Of a stretch of DNA of 64,000 nt, positions 26,933-35,827 are shown piece after piece (position 1 is the first letter of the stretch; the number at the start of each line of letters is the position of its first letter). Position numbers and translations under genes: made by a program. This DNA comes from Sphingomonas zeae. GTDB lineage: Bacteria > Pseudomonadota > Alphaproteobacteria > Sphingomonadales > Sphingomonadaceae. The notes beneath the pieces are model-generated. The model was not told where the DNA came from and made no database searches. It saw only the letters and a program-made list of their open reading frames with translations. The stretch spans positions 62,001 to 126,000 of the forward strand of contig NZ_JACIFA010000003.1 of the NCBI RefSeq assembly GCF_014197135.1. Reading direction: 5' to 3'.

Positions 26933-27625
26933 TCAGCCGCCCGCGTCCAGCGAATACCCCGCCGAACGAACCGTGCGGATGATGTCGGGACGGTCGCCGA
27001 TATTGATCGCCTTGCGCAGGCGGCGGATATGCACGTCGACCGTCCGGCTTTCGATATCCGAGTCATGGCCCCAGACCGCGTCGAGCAGCCGCTCGCGCGA
27101 AAATACCCAGCCGGGATGCTCCAGGAAGTGCTTGAGCAGACGAAACTCGGTCGGTCCAAGCGAGACGACCTCGCCTGCGCGGCGGACCTTGTGACCGACC
27201 GTATCCATTTCGATATCAGCATAAATCAGCGCTTCGCCCGCCAGCGCCGGACGAACGCGCCGCAGGACCGCGCCGACCCGCGCGACGAGTTCGCGGGGCG
27301 AGAAGGGCTTGGTGACGTAATCGTCCGCCCCCGTCTCCAGCCCGCGCACCCGGTCCTCTTCCTCACCACGCGCGGTCAGCATGATGATCGGCACGTTCGC
27401 CGTCTCGGGGGAGCGGCGCAGGCGGCGGCATACCTCGATCCCCGAAATCCCCTCGACCATCCAGTCGAGCAGCACGATGTCGGGCGTGCTTTCGCGCGCC
27501 AGCAGCAGCGCCTCCTCGCCGTCCGGGGTATGGGTGACCTCGAAATCCTCGCGCTTGAAATGAAAGACGAGCAGTTCCGCCAGCGCGGCGTCGTCTTCGA
27601 CCAGCAACATCTTTACCCGTGCCAT
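26933..27625 (-). CDS. phoB: Phosphate regulon response regulator PhoB
   Basis: This 230-residue OmpR-family regulator has a receiver domain (1-120) with acidic residues Asp11-Asp12, phospho-acceptor Asp54 in IVLLDWMVEG and Lys in YVTKPFSPRELVARV. The winged helix (about 130-228) carries LGPTEFRLLKHFLEHPGWVF and SRTVDVHIRRLRKAI. It is the last gene of the pst-phoU-phoB operon, 13 bases after phoU. It should bind the Pho box upstream of pstS, making the operon self-amplifying under phosphate limitation. The frame extends far upstream, but MARVKMLLVEDD is the family start. Confidence 0.96.
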   Translation of the reverse strand: MARVKMLLVEDDAALAELLVFHFKREDFEVTHTPDGEEALLLARESTPDIVLLDWMVEGISGIEVCRRLRRSPETANVPIIMLTARGEEEDRVRGLETGADDYVTKPFSPRELVARVGAVLRRVRPALAGEALIYADIEMDTVGHKVRRAGEVVSLGPTEFRLLKHFLEHPGWVFSRERLLDAVWGHDSDIESRTVDVHIRRLRKAINIGDRPDIIRTVRSAGYSLDAGG

Positions 27626-27638
27626 CGTGCCTGTTCCC

Positions 27639-28322
27639 TCAAGAAGGCAAAGTGCCGCCGCGGTCCCGTTCACCCATCTGGGTGCCGGTGGCGGCGAAAT
27701 AGACCATCTCCGCGACGTTGGTCGCATGGTCGCCGATGCGCTCGAGATTCTTGGCGATGAACAGGAGGTGCGCGACCTGCCCGATCGTCTTGGGATTCTC
27801 GACCATATGGGTGACGAGCGTGCGGAAGATGGAATCGTAGAAATCGTCCAGTGCGTTGTCGCTGTCGCGGACTCGGATCGCCGCCTCGGCATCGCGCGCA
27901 GCAAAGGCGTCGAGCACGTCATGGACCATCGCGGAGGCGATCTTGGCCATGGCGGGCAGGATCGAGACGGGCTCGATCCGGTCCTCGCTCTCGATCATGG
28001 GCACGCGCTTGGCGATGTTCTTGGCATAGTCGCCGATACGCTCGACGACGCTGGCGATCTTCAGCGCCGCCACCACCTCTCGCAGGTCGTTGGCCATGGG
28101 CGCGCGCAGGGCGATGGTGCGCACCGCCAGCCGTTCGACCTCGGCCTCGATCAGGTCGATCGCCTTATCGTCCTCGCGAACCTTGCGCGCCAGTTCCAGA
28201 TCGGAGCGTTGCAGCGCCTTGATGGCATTGGCGATCGCCTCCTCGGCCAATCCGCCCATCTGGCTGATGAGCCCGCGCAGGCGGCCAATGTCGTTGTCAA
28301 AGGCTTTTACGGTGTGGTCCAT
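27639..28322 (-). CDS. phoU: Phosphate transport system regulator PhoU
   Basis: This 227-residue protein has two PhoU three-helix bundles (about 10-105 and 115-215). Both carry the metal-binding E/DxxxD-type segments, for example EDDKAIDLIEAEVERLA and RDSDNALDDFYDSIF. It couples Pst transporter status to PhoR and dampens the Pho response when phosphate is plentiful. It lies 11 bases downstream of pstB, within the operon. Confidence 0.95.
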   Translation of the reverse strand: MDHTVKAFDNDIGRLRGLISQMGGLAEEAIANAIKALQRSDLELARKVREDDKAIDLIEAEVERLAVRTIALRAPMANDLREVVAALKIASVVERIGDYAKNIAKRVPMIESEDRIEPVSILPAMAKIASAMVHDVLDAFAARDAEAAIRVRDSDNALDDFYDSIFRTLVTHMVENPKTIGQVAHLLFIAKNLERIGDHATNVAEMVYFAATGTQMGERDRGGTLPS

Positions 28323-28333
28323 GATCCTCGTCC

Positions 28334-29095
28334 TCAGCCGTAACGGCCGGTAATATAGTCCTTGGTCCGCTCTTCCTTCGGGTTCGTGAAGATGTCGGAC
28401 GTCTTGCCGTACTCGACCAGGGTGCCGAGGTGGAAAAAGGCGGTACGCTGCGAGACGCGGGCGGCCTGCTGCATATTATGGGTAACGATCGCGATGGCGT
28501 AGCGGCCGCGCAGGTCGTGGATCAGCTCCTCGATGCGCGCTGTGGCAATCGGGTCGAGCGCGCTGCACGGCTCGTCCATCAGGATGACTTCGGGGTCGAC
28601 GGCGATCGCGCGGGCGATACAGAGCCGCTGCTGCTGGCCGCCGGACAGCGATGTGCCGCTTTCCGACAGGCGATCCTTCACCTCGTTCCAAAGCCCAGCG
28701 CGGGTCAGCGAGCGTTCGACGATCGCGTCCAGTTCTCCGCGCGAACTCGCCAGGCCGTGGATGCGCGGGCCATAGGCGACATTCTCATAGACCGACTTGG
28801 GAAAGGGATTGGGTTTCTGGAACACCATCCCGACACGGGCACGAAGCTGCACCACGTCCATCTCGGCGGCGTAGATGTCCTGCCCGTCCAGCCGGACATC
28901 CCCCGACACGCGCGCCGAGGGGATGGTGTCGTTCATCCGGTTCAGCGTACGCAGGAAGGTCGATTTGCCGCAGCCCGACGGGCCGATGAAGGCAATGACG
29001 TGATCCATGCCGACATCGATCGAAATGTCGTGGATCGCCTGTTTGGCGCCATAGGACACGCTGACGTTGCGCGCGGTTATCTTGGGGGTACTCAC
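28334..29095 (-). CDS. pstB: Phosphate ABC transporter ATP-binding protein PstB
   Basis: This 253-residue ATPase has Walker [14 protein letters not shown]-loop [10 protein letters not shown] (Pst-specific), signature LSGGQQQRL, Walker [13 protein letters not shown] and the H-loop His in VTHNMQQA. It powers phosphate import. Its ATG overlaps the pstA stop by 4 bases. Confidence 0.97.
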   Translation of the reverse strand: MSTPKITARNVSVSYGAKQAIHDISIDVGMDHVIAFIGPSGCGKSTFLRTLNRMNDTIPSARVSGDVRLDGQDIYAAEMDVVQLRARVGMVFQKPNPFPKSVYENVAYGPRIHGLASSRGELDAIVERSLTRAGLWNEVKDRLSESGTSLSGGQQQRLCIARAIAVDPEVILMDEPCSALDPIATARIEELIHDLRGRYAIAIVTHNMQQAARVSQRTAFFHLGTLVEYGKTSDIFTNPKEERTKDYITGRYG

Positions 29096-30357
29096 CAGCG
29101 TGTCTCGAACCGATTGCGGAGGTAGATGGCCAGCCCGTTCATCGCGAGCAGGAAGACGAGCAGGACGATGATGGCGGCCGAGGTCTTCTCGATAAAGCCG
29201 CGATCGACCTGATCCGACCAGAGGAAGATCTGGACCGGCAACACGGTCGCCGGGTCGGTCAGACCCTGTGGCGGCGCGGCGATGAAGGCGCGCATACCGA
29301 TCATCAGCAGCGGTGCCGTCTCGCCGAGTGCACGGGCCATGCCGATGATCGTACCGGTCAGGATGCCGGGCAGCGCGAGCGGCAGGACATGGTGGAAGAT
29401 CACCTGCACCCGCGATGCGCCCACCGCCAGCGCGGCGTCCCGGATCGAGGGCGGCACCGCCTTGATCGCGTTACGCCCGGCGATGACGATCACCGGCATG
29501 GTCATCAGCGCCAGAGTCAGGCCGCCCACCAAAGGTGCCGACCGTGGCAGCCCGAAGCTGCCCAGGAACACCGCAAGGCCCAGCAGGCCGAAGATGATCG
29601 ACGGGACGGCGGCCAGATTGTTGATCGACACCTCGATCATGTCGGTCCAGCGGTTCTTGGGCGCATATTCCTCCAGGTAGAGGGCAGCCAGAACGCCGAT
29701 CGGAAAGGCGAGCCCCAGCGTGACGAGCATGGTCAGCAGCGACCCCTTGGCCGCCCCCCAGATGCCGACCCGCGTCGGATCGGTGGCATCGGCATCGCGC
29801 AGAAAGCCCAGATCCCACCCCGTCGACACCAGCCCCCGCGCTTGGAGTTGCGCCACGACCTGCTCGGCTTGGGGAGTTCCCACCCCCTTGGCCGCTACGT
29901 CGTAGCGGCTGGCAAGCGGCAATTCGAAGCGGACGGTGCGATGGAGCAGGCTGGGGTCGGCCTTGATGGCGTCACGCACGACGATCCATGCGCCGGGCGA
30001 GAGGAGATCGGATCCCATCGGTCCGAAGGCGGCCGTCGCGGCGGTATCGACCGCATCCTCCAGCCCGGCGCCCGCCAGCGCCAGATCCGCGCCGCGTCCC
30101 TTCAGCCGGGCGGGTTCGATCGGCAGGTCCGCGGCCGCGAGATTGATCGGCATGGCGACCCGTGTCTCGGTAAAGCCGCCAAGACCCTGCGCCAGCATGG
30201 TGATGAGCAGGAAGGCCAGAAACGCGGCCGACAGCGTGACCGCCATGGCGCCCAGACGCCGGAAGCGGCGCTCGGAAGCATAGCGGCGACGCAGACGCCG
30301 GGCCATGGCCGGGCTATCCCACCCGACCGACGGAGGCGGGGGCGGCGGCTTATTCAT
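29092..30357 (-). CDS. pstA: Phosphate ABC transporter permease PstA (long form)
   Basis: This 421-residue permease is much longer than E. coli PstA (about 296). The extra N-terminal part (about 1-190) has a TM helix near residues 36-60 and a periplasmic-type segment resembling DUF3333, which is known in alphaproteobacterial PstA. The core permease (about 200-415) has the EAA-like loop [20 protein letters not shown] and six membrane helices. The N-terminus is Pro-rich ([12 protein letters not shown]). It overlaps pstC by 8 bases at its start. Confidence 0.94.
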   Translation of the reverse strand: MNKPPPPPPSVGWDSPAMARRLRRRYASERRFRRLGAMAVTLSAAFLAFLLITMLAQGLGGFTETRVAMPINLAAADLPIEPARLKGRGADLALAGAGLEDAVDTAATAAFGPMGSDLLSPGAWIVVRDAIKADPSLLHRTVRFELPLASRYDVAAKGVGTPQAEQVVAQLQARGLVSTGWDLGFLRDADATDPTRVGIWGAAKGSLLTMLVTLGLAFPIGVLAALYLEEYAPKNRWTDMIEVSINNLAAVPSIIFGLLGLAVFLGSFGLPRSAPLVGGLTLALMTMPVIVIAGRNAIKAVPPSIRDAALAVGASRVQVIFHHVLPLALPGILTGTIIGMARALGETAPLLMIGMRAFIAAPPQGLTDPATVLPVQIFLWSDQVDRGFIEKTSAAIIVLLVFLLAMNGLAIYLRNRFETRW

Positions 30358-31726
30358 AGGTTTCCCGATACCGCTTCACCACATTCAGCGCGACGATGTT
30401 GAGCAGCAGCGTGATGATGAACAGCGTCAGGCCGAGCGCGAAGGCGGCTAGCGTCTTAGGACTGTCGAACTCGGCCTCGCCGGTCAGCAGGTCGACGATC
30501 TGGCGCGTGACGGTGGTGGTGCTGGCGAAAGGATTGGCGGTCAGCGTCGCGACGCCGCTCGCCGCCATGACGACGATCATTGTCTCGCCGATCGCGCGGC
30601 TGACTGCTAGCAGGACACCGCCCACCACGCCCGGCAAAGCCGCGGGCAGCATGACGCGGGTGATCGTCTCCGATGGCGTCGCGCCCATCGCCAGGCTGCC
30701 GTCGCGCATCGAACTGGGCACGGCAGCCAGGCTGTCATCGGCCATCGAGGATACGAAGGGGATGATCATCACCCCCATGACGAGCCCGGCGGCCAGCGCG
30801 CTTTCCGACGAGGCCCAGTCGATGCCGATTGCGACCGCGAACTGCCGGACGGTGGGCGCGACCGTCAATGCGGCGAAATAGCCGTAAACGACCGTCGGCA
30901 CGCCCGCCAATACCTCCAGCACCGGCTTCATGATGCGCCGAGCGCGGGGCGCGGCATATTGTGTCAGATAGACGGCGCTCATCAGGCCAAAGGGGATGGC
31001 GACCGCCATCGCGATGATCGCACCAATGAAAAACGTCCCCCAGAAGAGCGGCACCGCGCCCAGCGATGCGCCGGGATCGCGCGGATCGATCGACTGCGGA
31101 CTCCAATGGGTGCCGAACAGGAAATCAGTGATCGGCACGACGGAGAAGAACCGCCCGGCCTCGTAAAGCAGCGAGGCGACGATTCCAGCTGTGGTGAAGA
31201 TCGCGATGAGCGACGCGCTCAGCAACAGGCCCAGCACCACCCGCTCGATCCGGGTTCGCGCCGAAAATTCGGGTCGCACCTGCAGATAAGCATAGGCGCC
31301 CCCCGCCAGCGCCAGGAGCAGGACGATGGCGGTGGCAATCCAGTCGATTCGCGTCTGCGCCGCGTCATAGGCGGGCGTGAGACTGCGAGAGAGCGCATGG
31401 AACGCGCCATGCGCCTGCCCCGCCGCCAGCGCGCGCGCTTCGGACAGGATCGCCCCGCGCTCGAACCCCGTCGGGGGGAGTTGTGCGGCGGCCGGTGCCT
31501 TCAACACCATGTCGGTCACGAGCGCGGGCGAGGTCGCCGTCCATATAGCCAGGAAGACCAGCGGCGGCACCGTCGTCCACAGCGCGACATACCAGCCATG
31601 ATGGTGCGGAAGCGAACTCGCCCGCGTGCCCGAGCGACGGCGGAAGCTTAGCGCGTGCATCCGTGTCGCGGCCCAGGCGATGATGCCCAGCCCGATGGTC
31701 AGGATGAGGAGGACGACGCCGTTCAT
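30350..31726 (-). CDS. pstC: Phosphate ABC transporter permease PstC (long form)
   Basis: This 458-residue permease partners PstA. It too carries an N-terminal extension with helices near residues 3-22 and 45-65 before the usual core (about 190-455). The EAA-type loop is GSLAMGATPSETITRVMLPA. ATG 31726 overlaps the pstS stop (ATGA), so translation is coupled; the longer frame to 31846 lies within pstS. The extended PstC/PstA pair is characteristic of many alphaproteobacteria. Confidence 0.94.
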   Translation of the reverse strand: MNGVVLLILTIGLGIIAWAATRMHALSFRRRSGTRASSLPHHHGWYVALWTTVPPLVFLAIWTATSPALVTDMVLKAPAAAQLPPTGFERGAILSEARALAAGQAHGAFHALSRSLTPAYDAAQTRIDWIATAIVLLLALAGGAYAYLQVRPEFSARTRIERVVLGLLLSASLIAIFTTAGIVASLLYEAGRFFSVVPITDFLFGTHWSPQSIDPRDPGASLGAVPLFWGTFFIGAIIAMAVAIPFGLMSAVYLTQYAAPRARRIMKPVLEVLAGVPTVVYGYFAALTVAPTVRQFAVAIGIDWASSESALAAGLVMGVMIIPFVSSMADDSLAAVPSSMRDGSLAMGATPSETITRVMLPAALPGVVGGVLLAVSRAIGETMIVVMAASGVATLTANPFASTTTVTRQIVDLLTGEAEFDSPKTLAAFALGLTLFIITLLLNIVALNVVKRYRETYE

Positions 31727-32769
31727 GACGGCAGGCTTGCCGGGTCTAGAGGGATTTCGCGAACGATAATGGCGCGCGAGCGGGCCTGAACGGGCGCGGG
31801 GGAGGCGATCAGACCCCGGCGAACCAGCGGCCCGCCCTTGCTCCAATTGTCGGCATAAAGCCGCAGAAAGGCCCGCAAACCCGGGATGGCGTCGAGATGC
31901 GCTTTCTTGACATAGATATAGAGGGGGCGCGATCCCGGATAGCGGTCGGCGGCGATGGCGTCATAGGTCGGCTTGACGCCGTTGATCGTCACGCCGTCGA
32001 CGGTCTGGCGATTTTCTTCGAGATAGGAATAGCCGAAGACGCCGAGCGCATCGGGATTGGCCTGAAGCTTCTGGACGATCAGATTATCGTTCTCGCCCGC
32101 GTCGATATAGGCGCCGTCCTCGCGGACGCGGGTGCAGGACAGCCGACGCGCCTCGAGCCCACGCGCCGTCAGGGCGGGGCCGCCCGGTTCGACCGCATCG
32201 CATCCTTTGAGCAGGATCAGCTCGGCGAGTGCGTCACGGGTGCCGCTTGTCGCGGGCGGGCCATAGACCTGGATGGGAATGGCGGGGAGCGCCGGGTTGA
32301 CGTCGGCCCAGGTGCGCGCCGTGTTGGGTTTGCCGCCGGGATAGGCCGCCAGCGCGCGGTAGATGTCGGCCGCGGTCAATGCCATATGCGGCCCGCGCTT
32401 GGACTCGGCAAAGGCGATGCCGTCGATCCCGACCTGAATTTCCAGCAGCTCGGCGGCACCATGCGCGGCGCAGTCGCGATACTCGCTCGCCTTCATGCGG
32501 CGGGACGCGTCTTCCAGGTCGGGATGCCCCGCTCCAATGCCGGCGCAGAACAGCTTCATCCCCGCGCCCGTGCCGGTGGACTCGATCACCGGTGCCTTGG
32601 CGTCGGGATCGGCGGCCACGAAACGCTCGGCGATGATGGTCGTGAAAGGATAGACCGTCGAAGAGCCGACCGCCGTAATCTGCTCCCGCACGCCCGCGCC
32701 GCCGCCATTGGCCTGATCGTGGCAGGCCGCCAGCGCGAACATGGCGGCGAAAAGGCAGGGCAGACGCAT
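31723..32769 (-). CDS. pstS: Phosphate-binding lipoprotein PstS
   Basis: This 348-residue substrate-binding protein starts at ATG 32769, with AAGGA upstream, and has a lipoprotein signal with lipobox LAAC. Phosphate-binding stretches are visible: ITAVGSSTVYPF near the mature N-terminus, STGTGAGMKLFCAG, and ATSGTRDALAELI. It is the first gene of the pstSCAB-phoU-phoB operon, about 60 bases downstream of a Pho box. The frame continues upstream to a TTG at 32787, which is less likely. Confidence 0.95.
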   Translation of the reverse strand: MRLPCLFAAMFALAACHDQANGGGAGVREQITAVGSSTVYPFTTIIAERFVAADPDAKAPVIESTGTGAGMKLFCAGIGAGHPDLEDASRRMKASEYRDCAAHGAAELLEIQVGIDGIAFAESKRGPHMALTAADIYRALAAYPGGKPNTARTWADVNPALPAIPIQVYGPPATSGTRDALAELILLKGCDAVEPGGPALTARGLEARRLSCTRVREDGAYIDAGENDNLIVQKLQANPDALGVFGYSYLEENRQTVDGVTINGVKPTYDAIAADRYPGSRPLYIYVKKAHLDAIPGLRAFLRLYADNWSKGGPLVRRGLIASPAPVQARSRAIIVREIPLDPASLPS

Positions 32770-32827
32770 CGAGATCCTTGGCAACACCGGAGCGGGTGCG
32801 AACCGGCGCTGCCACGCTCGCCATACT

Positions 32828-32861
32828 CCCGTGTGACATTTTTATTGTGATTTTGTGACAG
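32828..32861 (-). promoter_or_regulatory. Pho box (three 11-base PhoB units) for the pst operon
   Basis: On the minus strand, TGTCAC begins at 32860, CACAAT at 32849 and TGTCAC at 32838, exactly 11 bases apart and each followed by an A-rich half. This is the PhoB direct-repeat pattern (CTGTCA-type 7-mers with 4-base AT spacers). It lies 59-92 bases upstream of the pstS start and overlaps the phoR stop codon (32842-32844). It should activate pstSCAB-phoU-phoB but not phoR itself. Confidence 0.8.
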
Positions 32862-34086
32862 CGCCCTCGACAGCGATCTTTTCCGGCATCTTCAGCGTTG
32901 GCAGCCGTACCGTCACCGTGGTGCCGACTCCGACCTCGCTGGTGATTTCCAGCCGCCCGCGATGCCGCTCGACGATGTGCTTGACGATCGCCAGGCCGAG
33001 GCCCGTGCCGCCGATGCTGCGGCTGCGGCCCGAATCGACGCGGTAGAAGCGTTCGGTCAGGCGCGGCAGATGGCTGGCGGCAATACCTTCGCCACGATCG
33101 GCAACGCTCAGCCGCAGCATGGGGCCGTCGCGGTCCAGCCGGACGCGGACCGGCGTCTGCGCCTTGCCATATTTCATCGCGTTGCCGATCAGATTGTGCA
33201 GCATCTGCGACAGCTGCGCCCGGTCGCCAGCGATCGGCGGAAGGTCCTCGACCAGTTCGCAGCTAATATCGTCGGCGCGCGGCGAACCCGAATCCAGAAA
33301 CTCCTCCCAGACATGATCGACCAGTTCGGCCATGTCGACGGGCTGGGCGGGCTGGCGATATTTGTCGGCCTCGATCCGGCTGAGCGAGATCAGGTCCTCG
33401 ACCAGCCGCTGCATCCGCCGCGCCTCGTCGAACATCACCTTCAGGAAGCGCGCGCGGATTTCGGGGTCGTCACCTGCTTCGTCGCCCAGTGTCTCGATGA
33501 ACCCCAGGATCGAGGCGAGGGGGGTGCGCAGCTCATGGCTGGCGTTGGCGACAAAATCGACGCGCATCCGCTCGGCGGCGTCATGCGCGGTCTGGTCGAT
33601 CAGATGGACGATGCGCTGGCCGCTGGTCGTATCCGCGACCCGCATCTCCCAACGTTGTTCGAGCGACCCCAAGCCGACCAGCGAGATGGGGTGGTCGGGA
33701 TCGGTCACGCCTTCCCTGGCCAGCAGCCGCTCGGCGGCGGCCGGGTGGCGGATGGCGATGCGCGCGTCCTCGCCGACGATATGCCTGCCTAGCAGCCCTC
33801 GCGCCGCATGGTTGGCCAGGATCACTCGCCCGCCCTCGATCAGCAGCACCGGCTCGACAATCGCATCCAGCGCTTCTTCCAGGAGCGGCGACAAGCCGGT
33901 CTGGCCGTCCTCTGTCGCGGGATCGTCTTCGGCTGCCTCCGGCACGCCCTCGCTGGCGACGAGCGCGGCGGCGATCCCGCCGACCAGGGCGATGATCGCG
34001 GGCGCGGGGCCGGCGGTCAGGAATACCACGGCGGCGGCCACCACGACCACGACGATGGCCCATAAGGTACGAATGCCGAATCCCAT
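32842..34086 (-). CDS. phoR: Phosphate regulon sensor histidine kinase PhoR
   Basis: This 414-residue kinase has two N-terminal membrane helices (about 6-25 and 28-48), an acidic linker and a PAS domain (about 65-165, with VEPVLLIEGGRVILANHAAR). The HisKA box VANASHELRTPLASIL carries His184. The ATPase domain includes MLHNLIGNAMKYG (N box), VADRGEGI (G1) and GGTGLGLAIVKHIVERH (G2). It reads PstSCAB/PhoU status and phosphorylates PhoB. It lies upstream of pstS on the same strand and its last codons form part of the Pho box, leaving no room for a terminator. Confidence 0.95.
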   Translation of the reverse strand: MGFGIRTLWAIVVVVVAAAVVFLTAGPAPAIIALVGGIAAALVASEGVPEAAEDDPATEDGQTGLSPLLEEALDAIVEPVLLIEGGRVILANHAARGLLGRHIVGEDARIAIRHPAAAERLLAREGVTDPDHPISLVGLGSLEQRWEMRVADTTSGQRIVHLIDQTAHDAAERMRVDFVANASHELRTPLASILGFIETLGDEAGDDPEIRARFLKVMFDEARRMQRLVEDLISLSRIEADKYRQPAQPVDMAELVDHVWEEFLDSGSPRADDISCELVEDLPPIAGDRAQLSQMLHNLIGNAMKYGKAQTPVRVRLDRDGPMLRLSVADRGEGIAASHLPRLTERFYRVDSGRSRSIGGTGLGLAIVKHIVERHRGRLEITSEVGVGTTVTVRLPTLKMPEKIAVEGAVTKSQ

Positions 34087-34210
34087 GACGTGCCGATGTA
34101 GCGAGGCGCGCGCGCGCTGTCTTTAGCTCTACGGCGTATCTCTCGCCTCGGGGCTTCCAGTTTTGGGAGGGGACTGGCCCTTCAGAGCTTCTTGTGGCGG
34201 GACGACGAAT

Positions 34211-34696
34211 ATGGGACATCGCATCGTCATGGACGACACGCCCCCCGAACACGGCCCCATGCCCGAGGAACCGGCGACCGCCACCGCCTCCGCGTCGGCC
34301 TCCAGCGTGACCAGCCGCCGGATGTTGATGCTGGGTGCAGCCGGAGCCAGCACGGTCATCGCCATCCGTCCAGCGCTGGCCAACACGACGGCGTCGGTCC
34401 TGACCTGTCAGATTCCTGTGCCCGGTCCGGGCAATGCCGGGAAATATATCGATCGAAACGGCAATGTCGTTGACCCTGGGCCGCTGGGACCATTGGGCGC
34501 GCTGTTCGGAGGGCCTTATCCGCCGCCGTCGCGCCCCTTCACGGGGGAGGAGGTACGCGATGCGTTGTACAAGGGCGTGTATCTGCCCGGCACCACATAT
34601 TATTCCAACGACGCCTATCTCAAATATATCAAGAAGCTGAGTGGCGGTCAGAGCGGTTACACCTGCTTCCTCTCCATCCAGAACCCCAGGGGCTGA
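34211..34696 (+). CDS. Tat-signal protein of unknown function at the head of an HPr-rel-A type cassette
   Basis: This 161-residue protein has a long N-region, then VTSRRMLMLGAAGASTVIAI and ALA, a twin-arginine-like signal (SRRMLML) with cleavage near residue 58. The exported part is about 100 residues, rich in Gly and Pro (PGPLGPLGALFGGPYPPPSR). It ends KYIKKLSGGQSGYTCFLSIQ and a short tail, with two Cys residues in the mature part. No family was recognised. It is 4 bases upstream of the PqqD-like gene, with kinase and nucleotidyltransferase genes following, so it may be the client of that system. That role is inference. The start is ATG 34211; ATG 34229 is an alternative. Confidence 0.7.
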   Translation: MGHRIVMDDTPPEHGPMPEEPATATASASASSVTSRRMLMLGAAGASTVIAIRPALANTTASVLTCQIPVPGPGNAGKYIDRNGNVVDPGPLGPLGALFGGPYPPPSRPFTGEEVRDALYKGVYLPGTTYYSNDAYLKYIKKLSGGQSGYTCFLSIQNPRG

Positions 34697-34700
34697 TCCG

Positions 34701-34985
34701 GTGGCCGCTCCGCGCTATCGCGCGGCGGAGGCAGCGCTGCTGATCGTCGAGCCGCTGGATGTCTTTACGGCGGTCTTTCACCGGCCGTCCGGCGTGACCC
34801 ATCTCCTGAACGAGCCCGCTCCGCAGATTCTGGAAGCGCTGGGCAACGAACCGCTCGAGATGGAAGCGTTACTGGCCTGGCTGGCGGAGCGTTACGACCT
34901 CGGCGATGCCGATGGCAGCGGGACAGCCTTGCTGTGCGCCCGGCTGGACGAACTGGAGGCGGCCGGATTGGTCGAGCGGACGTGA
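34701..34985 (+). CDS. PqqD-like peptide chaperone of an HPr-rel-A system
   Basis: This 94-residue winged-helix-like protein starts at GTG 34701, with AGGGG eight bases upstream. The pattern FHRPSGVTHLLNEPAPQILE, followed by LLAWLAERYDL and a closing LDELEAAGLVER, matches PqqD/RRE domains that bind precursor peptides. NCBI models name such proteins 'HPr-rel-A system PqqD family', always next to an HprK-related kinase. Its stop overlaps the kinase GTG start by 4 bases. It is likely to present a peptide or protein segment to the downstream enzymes. Confidence 0.85.
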   Translation: MAAPRYRAAEAALLIVEPLDVFTAVFHRPSGVTHLLNEPAPQILEALGNEPLEMEALLAWLAERYDLGDADGSGTALLCARLDELEAAGLVERT

Positions 34986-35827
34986 AGCACCAGATCACCC
35001 TAGGCGTCGGACCGGTCAGCTTCCGGATCGGATCGGATTGGCATGGGCCGATCGCCGCGCTTGACGCCCTTTACCATGATTATCCCCGCCCGGGGTTCGC
35101 CGACTATTCCGTCCGACTGGAAGCCATATCGCCCTGGCGTCGATGGATACGCCCTTCGATCCGGGTCCGGGGCGATTACTGGCTGCCGGATGCGTCGCCC
35201 CTCCCACGGGCGCAAGGCCTGTTGGCCGCCGAAATGGGCATGAACCTGCAGGTCGCGCTGGGGCATCGCCGCCATCTGCTGATCCACGCCGCCGTAGTCG
35301 CGCGCGGCGACCGGGCGATCCTGATGAGCGGCGTGTCGGGGGCGGGAAAGTCGACGTTGGCGCTGATGCTGTCACAACGAGGCTGGCGGTTCCTGGGCGA
35401 CGAGTTCGCGATGATCGACCCCGAAACCGGCTGGGTGCATCCTTTCCCGAGGCCGGTCAGCCTGAAGAACGAAAGCCTCGAGCTCATTCCCGACGAATAT
35501 CGCGTCGGGCCGTTGCTGGCGGGAACGCCGAAGGGCGATGTGCGTCACGTGGCGCCGCCCACCGCCGCCATTGCTGCGATGGACGAACCCGCCCGGCCCG
35601 CGCTGCTGGTCTTCCCGCGCTTCGGCTTTCCTTCTGCGTTGGGCGGGCTGGCGGCGAGCGAAACCTTCGTCCGGCTGACCCAGGCATCGACTAATTATGT
35701 CGCCATGGGCGAGGCGGGCTTCCGAACATTGGTCCGGTTGCGGGGACGGATACCGGCCGTGGCGCTAGATTATCCCGACGGTGCGACGGGCGTGGCCGCC
35801 GTAGAGGCCTTGTGGGACGCGCTGTGA
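34982..35827 (+). CDS. HprK-related kinase A
   Basis: This 281-residue protein starts at GTG 34982. It resembles the C-terminal kinase domain of HPr kinase/phosphorylase: Walker A GVSGAGKSTLALML with Lys123, followed by RGWRFLGDEFAMID (the capping/Mg-binding region). The N-terminal 80 residues are not HprK-like. No HPr (ptsH) gene is adjacent, so the substrate is probably not classical HPr. Related kinases in lasso-peptide clusters phosphorylate the precursor peptide's C-terminus. Both ends overlap neighbours by 4 bases, indicating strict co-translation. Confidence 0.88.
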   Translation: MKHQITLGVGPVSFRIGSDWHGPIAALDALYHDYPRPGFADYSVRLEAISPWRRWIRPSIRVRGDYWLPDASPLPRAQGLLAAEMGMNLQVALGHRRHLLIHAAVVARGDRAILMSGVSGAGKSTLALMLSQRGWRFLGDEFAMIDPETGWVHPFPRPVSLKNESLELIPDEYRVGPLLAGTPKGDVRHVAPPTAAIAAMDEPARPALLVFPRFGFPSALGGLAASETFVRLTQASTNYVAMGEAGFRTLVRLRGRIPAVALDYPDGATGVAAVEALWDAL

